14,921 nucleotides of DNA, taken from positions 1 through 14,921 of the forward strand of contig JAZUCO010000076.1 of assembly GCA_045639185.1 (NCBI GenBank), read 5' to 3'. The DNA is from UBA1081 sp045639185 (GTDB lineage Bacteria; Bacillota; Clostridia; Oscillospirales; Acutalibacteraceae). Below, one piece after another: positions 6,020 through 13,139 of the stretch (position 1 is the stretch's first letter; every line of letters starts with the position of its first letter). The notes under the pieces are model-generated. The model did not search any database and was not told where the DNA came from. It saw nothing but the letters and a program-made list of their open reading frames with translations. A program made the translations under genes and the position numbers.

Positions 6020-6053
6020 TTGAAAAAAAAATATATATATGATATTATATATA
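6020..6053 (+). promoter_or_regulatory. Possible promoter and operator of the DtxR-family gene
   Basis: TTGAAA (6020-6025) and TATTAT (6043-6048) are 17 bp apart, starting 4 bp after the glmS stop. A 20-bp AT-only dyad with one mismatched pair (6034-6053) covers the -10 box. The low complexity weakens the case, and the implied leader is only about 11 nt. Read-through from glmS is an alternative, since no terminator separates the genes. Confidence 0.4.
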
Positions 6054-6065
6054 CAGGTGATTTTT

Positions 6066-6431
6066 ATGCATATTCAGGAATCAGGTGAAATGTATCTTGA
6101 AACAATTCTGATTCTTTCTAAAAAGAATGGAAATGTAAGAGCCGTTGATATCGGTGAATATATGGGTTATTCAAAACCCAGCGTAAGCCGTGCCGTAGGA
6201 CTTCTCAAAAACGGTGGTTTTATTGATGTTGACAACAACGGTCACATAACTCTTACAGAACTTGGCACAACACACGCAAACAAGATTTTTGAAAGACACA
6301 GAATTTTAACCTCAATTCTCACTGCAATCGGTGTAAGTGAAGAAACCGCATCAGAAGATGCATGCAAAATTGAGCATATAATAAGTGATGAAACTTTTGA
6401 GGCAATTAAAAGTACAATTCAGAAATTATAA
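6066..6431 (+). CDS. DtxR/MntR-family metal-dependent transcriptional regulator
   Basis: A 121-aa repressor of the family that binds DNA when loaded with Fe(II) or Mn(II). Residues 1-65 are a winged-helix domain, with the recognition helix near YSKPSVSRAVGLLK (35-48). Residues about 70-121 are the metal-binding dimerisation domain. It aligns by eye with DtxR over EMYLETI at the start and EDACKIEHIISDE (97-109). The ligand set is Met9, Cys100, Glu103 and His104, matching the DtxR primary site (Met10, Cys102, Glu105, His106) rather than MntR (Asp8, Glu99). His78 matches the ancillary-site His79. The C-terminal SH3-like domain of DtxR is absent. The start at 6066 follows AGGTGA by 5 nt; an upstream in-frame ATG at 6039 lies in the AT tract and lacks a ribosome site. 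Metal specificity is inferred. No transporter gene lies beside it. Confidence 0.88.
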   Translation: MHIQESGEMYLETILILSKKNGNVRAVDIGEYMGYSKPSVSRAVGLLKNGGFIDVDNNGHITLTELGTTHANKIFERHRILTSILTAIGVSEETASEDACKIEHIISDETFEAIKSTIQKL

Positions 6432-6443
6432 ACACAAAAACAA

Positions 6444-6490
6444 CCGCCTTATTGCTGATCTCTCAGCTTAAGGCGGCATTTTGTTTTTTT
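6444..6490 (+). terminator. Two-way intrinsic terminator
   Basis: CCGCCTTA (6444-6451) pairs with TAAGGCGG (6469-6476). Inside, GCTGA pairs with TCAGC around the loop TCTC. On the plus strand CATTTTGTTTTTTT follows, ending the regulator gene. On the minus strand TTGTTTTTGTG follows, ending the spoVM transcript. It therefore serves two convergent genes. Confidence 0.9.
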
Positions 6491-6566
6491 ATTCTTTTTC
6501 AAGTCTGAAAATAAGTCTTAACAATCCTTTCAGAAATGCGGGACTTTCAATAACAAGAATTTTCAA
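6489..6566 (-). CDS. spoVM: Stage V sporulation protein M (SpoVM)
   Basis: A 25-aa amphipathic-helix peptide, MKILVIESPAFLKGLL through to FRLEKE. In Bacillus, SpoVM binds the curved forespore membrane and anchors SpoIVA to start spore-coat assembly. By eye it aligns with Bacillus SpoVM without gaps: hydrophobic residues 3-6, the key Pro9, Phe-Leu at 11-12, Gly14, Arg17 and a charged tail. An ATG at 6572 is in frame but only 2 nt from AGGAGG (6575-6580). The TTG at 6566 is 8 nt away and puts the proline at position 9 as in Bacillus, so I chose TTG. Its place downstream of rsgA matches Bacillus gene order. The ribosome site directly follows the stop of the gene at 6581-6736, so the two are surely co-transcribed. 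In Bacillus spoVM is sigma-E dependent; I could not identify such a promoter here. Confidence 0.85.
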   Translation of the reverse strand: MKILVIESPAFLKGLLRLIFRLEKE

Positions 6567-6580
6567 ACACATCCCCTCCT

Positions 6581-6736
6581 TCACCTTTTCATAAGAATTA
6601 TACCTGCCGCAATCAGCATTATGGCAGACAGAACAACTATCCATTCGGAGGGAAATATGCATACAACAACAATTCCTACAGCAAACATAACAAAACAGAT
6701 GCCAAGATCAATTCCGCACTTTTTATTACGTTTCAA
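6581..6736 (-). CDS. Small two-helix membrane protein, function unknown
   Basis: A 51-aa protein starting MKRNKKCGIDLG and ending IILMKR. Two hydrophobic helices (about 11-27 and 32-49) are joined by the short turn FPSEW. Lys/Arg at both ends suggest a hairpin with both termini in the cytoplasm. The start must be TTG at 6736: GGAGG (6746-6750) is 9 nt upstream, and the only possible in-frame ATGs lie inside the helices. The frame meets a TGA stop at 6764-6766 upstream without another start. The stop codon abuts the spoVM ribosome site, so a role in sporulation or the forespore membrane is a fair guess from context only. It occupies the position where Bacillus has rpe and thiN. I do not recognise a named family. 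Confidence 0.72.
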   Translation of the reverse strand: MKRNKKCGIDLGICFVMFAVGIVVVCIFPSEWIVVLSAIMLIAAGIILMKR

Positions 6737-6781
6737 AAAAAAATACCTCCCCGTAATGAATGTTCATCACATTATACGGGG
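6735..6781 (-). promoter_or_regulatory. Hairpin between rsgA and the small membrane gene
   Basis: On the minus strand CCCCGTA/TACGGGG (6775-6781 and 6749-6755) form a stem, extended by ATG/CAT past a 2-base bulge, with an 11-base loop. Five bases later comes a run of nine T (6735-6743). This may be a weak terminator of the rsgA operon. The end of the 3' arm is also part of the GGGGAGG ribosome site of the next gene, so the stem could restrict its translation. A perfect TATAAT (6771-6776) lies in the 5' arm, but its best partner, TTGCAC (6796-6801), is 19 bp away. Any sporulation promoter here is unresolved. Confidence 0.5.
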
Positions 6782-6831
6782 AGATTTTTATTTTGGTGCA
6801 AGTACGAACAATAATTCGCTGATCTGAATTA

Positions 6832-7716
6832 TTATTTATTTTCCCATTCCTTATAATCCTTGACTTCATCATACATCATTTTGTAGCTTTCATGACGGGA
6901 TTCGGGAATATCACCGTTTTTTACAGCCTCGCAGATTCTGCATCCTTTTTCGCAGAGATGTGCGCAGGATACAAATTTGCAGGTGCCTATGTATTCCTCA
7001 AATTCGGGGAAACAGAACTGAAGATTTTCTTTTACTATTATTTCAATATTCTCAAAATCAAGAGAGGAAAACCCGGGAGTGTCGGCAATATATCCGCCGC
7101 AAAGCTCGTAAAGTTCAACAGTTCTTGTTGTGTGTCTGCCTCTGCCGAGTTTGTTGCTGATATGCGAAGTTGCAAGTTCAAGCTCAGGCTCAACCGCATT
7201 GAGAATTGATGATTTACCCACACCTGTATTACCGGTAAGGGCACACACGCTGTTTTCAAAAACAGCTCTGAACTTTTCTACACCTTCACCGGTTTTTGAT
7301 GAAACTGCAAATGACTCAATTCCTGCCTTTTTATAAATGCTTACAAATTCAGATGCGTCTGCAAGGTCAGCCTTTGAAAAAACAACAACAGGCTCAATAC
7401 CTTTGTCAACAGCCATTGCTGTAAGCTTATCAATAATCAGCAAATTCGGAGCAGGCTCCACAACCGAGGCAACGATTATCAATTTGTCAAGATTTGCAAC
7501 AGGCGGTCGCACAAGACAGTTTTTTCTTTCATTTATGTCTGTAACGGTTCCGCTTTCACCGTTTATTTCTATTGAAACCTTGTCACCGACAAGGGGTGTT
7601 ATCTTCTGTTTTCTGAAAACACCTCTTGCACGGCACTCTGTGATTTCTCCGTTTTTACTGCGGACATAGTAAAATCCCGCAGTAGATTTCATTATAATAC
7701 AATTATCTTTCTGCAT
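6832..7716 (-). CDS. rsgA: Ribosome small-subunit GTPase RsgA (YjeQ/CpgA)
   Basis: A 294-aa circularly permuted GTPase that helps mature and check the 30S ribosomal subunit. Residues about 1-70 are the OB-fold RNA-binding domain. The G motifs come in permuted order: SKAD at 114-117 (G4), GNTGVGKS at 162-169 (G1, P-loop), and DTPG at 212-215 (G3). The C-terminal zinc site is Cys246-x4-Cys251-x-His253-x5-Cys259. All key residues are present and the length is normal. The ATG lies 1 nt past the prkC stop codon without a clear ribosome site, which suggests translational coupling to prkC. In Bacillus CpgA is phosphorylated by PrkC, so adjacency fits a functional link. An internal ATG at codon 9 is a less likely start. 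Confidence 0.97.
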   Translation of the reverse strand: MQKDNCIIMKSTAGFYYVRSKNGEITECRARGVFRKQKITPLVGDKVSIEINGESGTVTDINERKNCLVRPPVANLDKLIIVASVVEPAPNLLIIDKLTAMAVDKGIEPVVVFSKADLADASEFVSIYKKAGIESFAVSSKTGEGVEKFRAVFENSVCALTGNTGVGKSSILNAVEPELELATSHISNKLGRGRHTTRTVELYELCGGYIADTPGFSSLDFENIEIIVKENLQFCFPEFEEYIGTCKFVSCAHLCEKGCRICEAVKNGDIPESRHESYKMMYDEVKDYKEWENK

Positions 7717-7717
7717 A

Positions 7718-10009
7718 TCAATAAACAGCCGGTCCTGTACTTACATAAACTCTGATTTCAGCTTCTGACATTTCACTCTTCTCATAAACTGATTTTTCAG
7801 AAGAAACGTCAACAACATATCCTGCAGGAACAGTATCTGAAGATTTGTCGAACTTGAGAACATTGTCAAATCCGAGATTTATAAGCTCTGAATAATATGC
7901 AATATATTCCTTACCTGTGTAATCAGGTATAGCATAACTTGACGGTTCTGTAGGAATTTCCGGAGGAACAGTTGTTTTTTCACCTGTTATCTGATATTCA
8001 TTCTCTGTCTTATTTGTAACAGCAGGTTCAACAACGGTAAAGTCAACATTACCTGAGCATACAAGCTGTGTTCCGATATAGATTTTGAATGTTGTATTTT
8101 CAGCACCGCCGATTTCAACTGTATGAGTTGAACCGTCCATTTTAACGCTGTTATATGTTTTGTAAATATCCTCACCTACATAAACATATACAGGTTCATA
8201 TTCGTTTTCATAACCGATAAGATTGGGAAGAGTTATAGTGATAGCTGTTGTTTTTGTAGATGTTACACCAACAACAATTGTAATCATTGTGTTGCTTGCA
8301 ATAACAGTTGTATCCGCTGCAACAGACTGCTCAATTACAAGACCAGCATCACCGCCTGATGACTCTCTGTATTCAACCTTGACTTTGAAACCGAGTCCTT
8401 CAAGCTCTGACTGTGCCATTGCAAGGCTGTCACCGATAACACTGGGGACAGCGACCTTACCTGCAACATCAGTTGCATAGTAAATTGTAACAGTTGAACC
8501 GAACGGAACATTCTGACCTGATGCGGGATCGAGTTTTATAACAGTGCTTTCAGGCACTGTAGTATCAACAATTGCTTCTGTAGTGACCTTGAAACCTTTT
8601 TTCTGAAGAACACTTCGGACTTCCTGAAGTTTCGTTCCCTCTTCAAATTCGGGCACAACCATCGTTTTGCTTGCATAGGCAATATTGAGTTTGATGATTG
8701 TTGACGACGTTGAAGTAATCTGCATTTTCTTGCCTGCTTCTTCGCTCTGGTAGAAAATGTATCCGTCTTCATATTCTGTTGTGTAAACAAGATTTTCTTC
8801 AATCAAACCTTGTTCAAAGAAATATTTGAACTCATCCTTTTCTCTGATTGCTTCAATGTAATTACCTTCAAATTTGGGAACAACAACTTCCTCTGAATTT
8901 GTGAGGAAATACCACGCAACACCAATAATCACAACAATGAGAAGAAAACTTATGCCGAAAAGCATTGGCAGAGCAATGCTCTTTTTTGCAACACGTTCAC
9001 ATTCTTCATCATATTCATCAGGTTCCTGAGTGATAACAGTTGTCTTCACAACTTCGGGTTCAGGCTGTTTCATACTTACGGGAGTGCCTGATGCATAAGC
9101 ATTCTGTCTTGTTCTGACATTTACATATCTTGTGGGCTGAGTATCAACAAAATAACTGTGATCAAACTTTATACCGGGATTTTTTCTGAATTCATCAAGA
9201 TCAAGAAGCATTTCAGATGCAGACTGATATCTGTCAAGTCTGCTCTTTCTCATTGCTCTGAGAGTAATCTGTTCGATTCCCACGGGAATTTCAGGCTTGA
9301 TCTTTGTAGGTCTTACTGCTTCTTTCTGAAGCTGCATAAGTGCAACGGAAACAGCATTTTCTGCATGGAAAGGCACTCTGCCTGTGAGCATTTCGTAAAG
9401 AACAACACCCACTGAATAAATATCCGTCTTATTATCAACGATATCGCCTTTAGCCTGCTCGGGACTGATGTAATGAACAGAACCGATTGCACCGTCTGTC
9501 ATTGTTCTTGTGTCACCCTTGTTATGAAAACTTGCAATACCGAAATCTGCAACCTTTATTGTTTTGTTGTCTCTGAGAAGCATAATATTCTGAGGTTTGA
9601 TATCTCTGTGAATAACGCCTTTTTCGTGAGCGTGCTGTAATGCTCTGAGAATCTGAGTTGCGATTATTACTGTTTCTCTGAGTGACAACGCACCTTTCTG
9701 ACGGATATACTGTTTGAGTGTGATACCGTCAACATATTCCATAACGATGTACTGCAATGTTTCACCGAAGCTTACATCATAAACCTTAACAATATTCTGA
9801 TGTGAAAGCACGGCAACAGCCTTTGATTCATTCTTGAATCTTCTGCGGAAGTCTTCATCTGTGCTGAATTCGTCTTTCAGGATTTTTACTGCAACTGTTT
9901 TATTGTCAAAATTATCAAGTGCTTTGTATACGACAGCCATTCCGCCGACACCGATGATTTCCTGAATAAGATATCTGTTGTTAAGTAATTTTCCGATGTA
10001 GTTATCCAT
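7718..10009 (-). CDS. prkC: PASTA-domain Ser/Thr protein kinase PrkC
   Basis: A 763-aa membrane kinase sensing cell-wall fragments. The cytoplasmic kinase domain (about 10-270) has the glycine loop GVGGMAVVYKA (20-30), Lys42 in VAVKILK, HRDIKPQN (134-141) and DFG (155-157). An acidic juxtamembrane segment leads to one membrane helix (about 345-369). Outside are three PASTA-like repeats (about 374-445, 449-512, 518-582), a beta-rich segment of about 70 residues unlike PASTA (592-662), a Pro/Thr/Glu-rich linker (665-691) and a last PASTA-like repeat (692-760). ATG at 10009 is chosen because AAGGAGAGG lies 5 nt upstream. A longer frame would run back into stp and add 25 residues with no kinase homology. 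It forms a kinase-phosphatase pair with stp, 16 nt upstream. Confidence 0.97.
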   Translation of the reverse strand: MDNYIGKLLNNRYLIQEIIGVGGMAVVYKALDNFDNKTVAVKILKDEFSTDEDFRRRFKNESKAVAVLSHQNIVKVYDVSFGETLQYIVMEYVDGITLKQYIRQKGALSLRETVIIATQILRALQHAHEKGVIHRDIKPQNIMLLRDNKTIKVADFGIASFHNKGDTRTMTDGAIGSVHYISPEQAKGDIVDNKTDIYSVGVVLYEMLTGRVPFHAENAVSVALMQLQKEAVRPTKIKPEIPVGIEQITLRAMRKSRLDRYQSASEMLLDLDEFRKNPGIKFDHSYFVDTQPTRYVNVRTRQNAYASGTPVSMKQPEPEVVKTTVITQEPDEYDEECERVAKKSIALPMLFGISFLLIVVIIGVAWYFLTNSEEVVVPKFEGNYIEAIREKDEFKYFFEQGLIEENLVYTTEYEDGYIFYQSEEAGKKMQITSTSSTIIKLNIAYASKTMVVPEFEEGTKLQEVRSVLQKKGFKVTTEAIVDTTVPESTVIKLDPASGQNVPFGSTVTIYYATDVAGKVAVPSVIGDSLAMAQSELEGLGFKVKVEYRESSGGDAGLVIEQSVAADTTVIASNTMITIVVGVTSTKTTAITITLPNLIGYENEYEPVYVYVGEDIYKTYNSVKMDGSTHTVEIGGAENTTFKIYIGTQLVCSGNVDFTVVEPAVTNKTENEYQITGEKTTVPPEIPTEPSSYAIPDYTGKEYIAYYSELINLGFDNVLKFDKSSDTVPAGYVVDVSSEKSVYEKSEMSEAEIRVYVSTGPAVY

Positions 10010-10025
10010 ATTATCCTCTCCTTTC

Positions 10026-10751
10026 TCAGTTTTCAAGAATAACAGCTGTAATGTTATCCGTGCCGCCACGTTCGTTTGCAGCATTTATAAGTTTCTGTGC
10101 ATAATCAAAAGTTTCATTACTGTTGATAAGGCAGAGTATTTCGTCTTCCGTAACATGATTTGTGAGTCCGTCTGAGCAGAGAAGCAGTTTATCTCCCGCC
10201 TCGAGTGACATATCATAAAAATCAACATCAACATCGTCTTCAAGACCGAGTGCTCTTGTTATGATATTTTTCATAGGATGAGAATCAGCCTCTTCTGCTG
10301 AAATCACACCTGCGTCAACAAGGTCCTGAACGAGTGAATGATCTTTTGTTATCTGTTCAATGGTATTTTCCCTGATAAGATAACATCTGCTGTCACCTAC
10401 ATTGGCAATTGTTGCTCTCCGGTCCGTACAGACCGCAACAACTGATGTGGTACCCATTCCTTTAAGTTCCGGTTCCTTACGGGAACGGTCAAAAATATCT
10501 GCATTGGCAGTAACAACGGCTGATTCAAGCATATTTCTCACAGAATGTACACTCATTGACGGACGAACATTATCTCTGATACGATCAGAAATAACATCTG
10601 TTGCCATTGCACTTGCAACATTACCGCCTGAGTGACCTCCCATTCCGTCACAGACCGCAGCCCACGCACCTGACGGCAATTCACCTATGGCATAACTGTC
10701 TTGATTAGAAGACCTTACCTTGCCGACATCTGTACCTGCTGATATTTTCAT
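10026..10751 (-). CDS. stp: PP2C-type Ser/Thr phosphatase (Stp/PrpC)
   Basis: A 241-aa metal-dependent phosphatase expected to reverse PrkC phosphorylation in the cytoplasm. PP2C motifs are visible in order: TDVGKVRSSNQDS (7-19), CDGMGGHSGG (34-43), GTTSV (100-104), NVGDSR (117-122), LCSDGL (191-196) and RGGTDNITAV (228-237). The metal-binding aspartates are probably Asp18, Asp35, Asp194 and Asp232. No membrane span or extra domain is present, as in Bacillus PrpC. The ribosome site GGGAGGTG precedes the ATG by about 5 nt. It lies between rlmN and prkC, the standard Firmicutes arrangement. Confidence 0.97.
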   Translation of the reverse strand: MKISAGTDVGKVRSSNQDSYAIGELPSGAWAAVCDGMGGHSGGNVASAMATDVISDRIRDNVRPSMSVHSVRNMLESAVVTANADIFDRSRKEPELKGMGTTSVVAVCTDRRATIANVGDSRCYLIRENTIEQITKDHSLVQDLVDAGVISAEEADSHPMKNIITRALGLEDDVDVDFYDMSLEAGDKLLLCSDGLTNHVTEDEILCLINSNETFDYAQKLINAANERGGTDNITAVILEN

Positions 10752-10784
10752 TTTAACACCTCCCGAAGGTATTTTAATGCTGAA

Positions 10785-11822
10785 TTACTCTTTATTTTTA
10801 TTGCTTCTGCGGAGCTGACCGCAGGAAGCATTGATATCTGAGCCGAGTTTACGTCTTACCGTAACGGCAAAACCGCTTTTTTCAAGAATTTTTGAAAAAG
10901 ACTCAATTCTGTCACGGCTGCTCTTTTTACATCCTGTTTCTTTGACCTCGTTAACGGGAATAAGATTAACATGACAAAGAATTCCCTGAAGTTTTTTTGC
11001 AAGAAGTCTTGCACAATCGTCTGAATCATTTGAGCCGCTGACCATTGCGTATTCAAATGAAATTCTTCTGTGTGTTTTATCTGTATACTTTCTGCAGGCT
11101 GTGAGAAGCTCATCAACACCCCATTTTCTGTTGACAGGCATCATTGAACTTCTGATTTCATCACTCGGAGCGTGAAGAGAAACAGAAAGAGTAAGCTGAA
11201 GATTCTTTTCCATCAGCTCATATATTTTAGGCACAACACCGCAGGTTGAAAGTGAAATATGTCTCATTGACATATTCTGTCCTTTCTCGTCGGTGATAAG
11301 CTCAAGAAAACGCATTACGTTATCATAATTATCAAGCGGCTCACCCATACCCATAAGCACGGTATGAGAAATCTTGATGTCATTATCTCTCTGGGCTGTG
11401 TAAATCTGTGAAAGAATTTCTGATGCAGTCAGATTTCTGACAACACCGTCAAGAGTAGAAGCACAGAATTTACAACCCATACGGCAACCTACCTGAGTTG
11501 AAACACAAAGAGTATAACCGTATTTATACTTCATAAGGACGGATTCAATAAATTCACCGTCATGAAGTCTGAAAAGATATTTCTGAGTATCATCATACTC
11601 CGAAATCAATTTTTTTTCAATAGATACTGTAAATATGACAAAATTGTCATCTAACTTCTGTCTGAGTGCTTTTGAGAGGTTTGTCATATCCTCAAAATCT
11701 GTTACGCAGGATACGTGAAGCCAGGAATAAATCTGTTTTGCTCTGAAAGAGGGTTCACCAAGCTCCTTGACAGCAATTTCAAGCTCTTCAAAAGACATTG
11801 AAAGTATATCTCTTTTTTCCAT
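10785..11822 (-). CDS. rlmN: Dual-specificity RNA methyltransferase RlmN
   Basis: A 345-aa radical-SAM enzyme that methylates C2 of adenosine 2503 in 23S rRNA and of adenosine 37 in some tRNAs. The 4Fe-4S cysteines are Cys113, Cys117 and Cys120 in GCRMGCKFC. Cys334 in NASCGQL corresponds to the methyl-carrying cysteine of E. coli RlmN (Cys355), and Cys106 in TLCVSTQ to its partner Cys118. MGMGEPLDNYDNV (157-169) and SLHAPSDEIR (215-224) are family motifs. The N-terminal helical region begins MEKRDILSMS. The start lies 3 nt past the rsmB stop codon, with an AAAGGA ribosome site inside the end of rsmB, so coupling is likely. The key alanine/cysteine pattern does not suggest Cfr. Confidence 0.97.
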   Translation of the reverse strand: MEKRDILSMSFEELEIAVKELGEPSFRAKQIYSWLHVSCVTDFEDMTNLSKALRQKLDDNFVIFTVSIEKKLISEYDDTQKYLFRLHDGEFIESVLMKYKYGYTLCVSTQVGCRMGCKFCASTLDGVVRNLTASEILSQIYTAQRDNDIKISHTVLMGMGEPLDNYDNVMRFLELITDEKGQNMSMRHISLSTCGVVPKIYELMEKNLQLTLSVSLHAPSDEIRSSMMPVNRKWGVDELLTACRKYTDKTHRRISFEYAMVSGSNDSDDCARLLAKKLQGILCHVNLIPVNEVKETGCKKSSRDRIESFSKILEKSGFAVTVRRKLGSDINASCGQLRRSNKNKE

Positions 11823-11825
11823 TAT

Positions 11826-13115
11826 TTACTCAGTCCTTTCAAAAGCTGCAATAAAAAATCCGTCACAATCATAATCTGAGGGTAAAACGGTCAATGTTTC
11901 ACCGTCACGGAACCCTTTGATTTCATCATCAATATGCACGGGAACGAAATCCTTTCTTCTGCTGAGGAATTCATTCACAACACATACATTTTCTTCAGGC
12001 AAAAGAGTGCAGGTTGAATATACAAGTCTGCCGCCTTTTTTCAGATAATCTGCGGAATTGAGAAGAATCTGAAGCTGAAGTGCGGGAAGAGTCTCAACCT
12101 CTTCTTTTTTCTTATATCTTATTTCAGGTTTCTTTCCTGTTACACCGAAACCTGAGCAAGGCACGTCGCAAAGAATTTTATCAGCAAATGGCAGAGCTGC
12201 CGATGTGTCTGCACCGTCACGAAGACGTGTTTCAATAATCTCTAAACCGAGTCTTTTGGCTGTTTCTTCAATAAGACCTAATTTGTGGTCATGAATATCG
12301 CAGGAAATGATTTTTCCCTCATTCTCCATATACTGTGCCATTGTCATACTCTTTCCGCCGGGGGCAGAGCAGACGTCAACAACAGTTTCACCTTTTTTTG
12401 GTGCAAGTACTCTGCAGCAAAGCTGAGAAGACAAATCCTGCACGTGGAAAACACCGCCTGCAAAATCGGGGTGCTTTGTCATATCTCCGCTGTGTTTCAG
12501 GATATAGCAATTTTCGGGGAAAGATACTTTTTCGCTCTCAATTGAAAGCTCCTGCTGTTTTATTGAATTTTTTCTTATGTAGATATTGCTTTCACCCAAA
12601 GAGCTTTCCATAATTTTTTCTGCTGTTTCTCTGCCGAAATAATCAAGAAAACTTTTGCAGATATATTCCGGGAAAGAATATTTTACGCTGAGATACTGAA
12701 GTCCTGACTTCTCATCGGGAAGACAGAGTCCTTTCTGAGAGACTTTTCTCAGCACAGCATTGATAAGTCCCGATGCAAATGCACAACCGTTCTTTTTTGA
12801 AAGCTTTACACTTTCATTGATTGCTGCAGATGCGGGAATCTTATCCATGAATAAAAGCTGACACGCACCCATCCGAAGAATGGTAAGCACCTGCGGCTTG
12901 AGTTTCTTCAGAGGTTGCGTGAGATATAACGAAAGATTGAAATCAATTGTAAATTTTCTTTCAAGAACAGTTTTTACGATTCTGTATGCAAGAAGCACAT
13001 CACGATGCGCCAAGCCCTCTGTTGCCGCAATGTCTGACAACAGAAGATTTGAATATGAGCTGTCTCTCTCCATTACGGAAAGAGCTTTGAATGCTGTTTG
13101 TCTTGCATCTGTCAT
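11826..13115 (-). CDS. rsmB: 16S rRNA (cytosine-967-C5)-methyltransferase RsmB
   Basis: A 429-aa enzyme that places m5C at position 967 (E. coli numbering) of 16S rRNA. The N-terminal part (about 1-135) is a NusB-like helical RNA-binding domain. The C-terminal Rossmann-like domain binds SAM through VVDVCSAPGGKS (245-256). Both cysteines of the m5C mechanism are present: Cys320 in CDVPCSG and Cys369 in YSTCT. Length is usual for RsmB/Sun. The ribosome site before the ATG is weak (GGGACGG). It sits 24 nt downstream of the metallopeptidase gene and 3 nt before rlmN, within the Firmicutes def-fmt-rsmB-rlmN block. Confidence 0.96.
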   Translation of the reverse strand: MTDARQTAFKALSVMERDSSYSNLLLSDIAATEGLAHRDVLLAYRIVKTVLERKFTIDFNLSLYLTQPLKKLKPQVLTILRMGACQLLFMDKIPASAAINESVKLSKKNGCAFASGLINAVLRKVSQKGLCLPDEKSGLQYLSVKYSFPEYICKSFLDYFGRETAEKIMESSLGESNIYIRKNSIKQQELSIESEKVSFPENCYILKHSGDMTKHPDFAGGVFHVQDLSSQLCCRVLAPKKGETVVDVCSAPGGKSMTMAQYMENEGKIISCDIHDHKLGLIEETAKRLGLEIIETRLRDGADTSAALPFADKILCDVPCSGFGVTGKKPEIRYKKKEEVETLPALQLQILLNSADYLKKGGRLVYSTCTLLPEENVCVVNEFLSRRKDFVPVHIDDEIKGFRDGETLTVLPSDYDCDGFFIAAFERTE

Positions 13116-13139
13116 AAATTAAACCGTCCCTGAAAAATT

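Noticed and set aside
6621..6827. Plus-strand open frame of 68 codons
   Set aside because: It is antisense to the small membrane gene, which has a ribosome site, a membrane-protein composition and tight linkage to spoVM. The plus-strand product looks random.
10010..10084. 25-residue N-terminal extension of PrkC
   Set aside because: It overlaps the end of stp, has no kinase similarity, and a clear ribosome site precedes the ATG at 10009.
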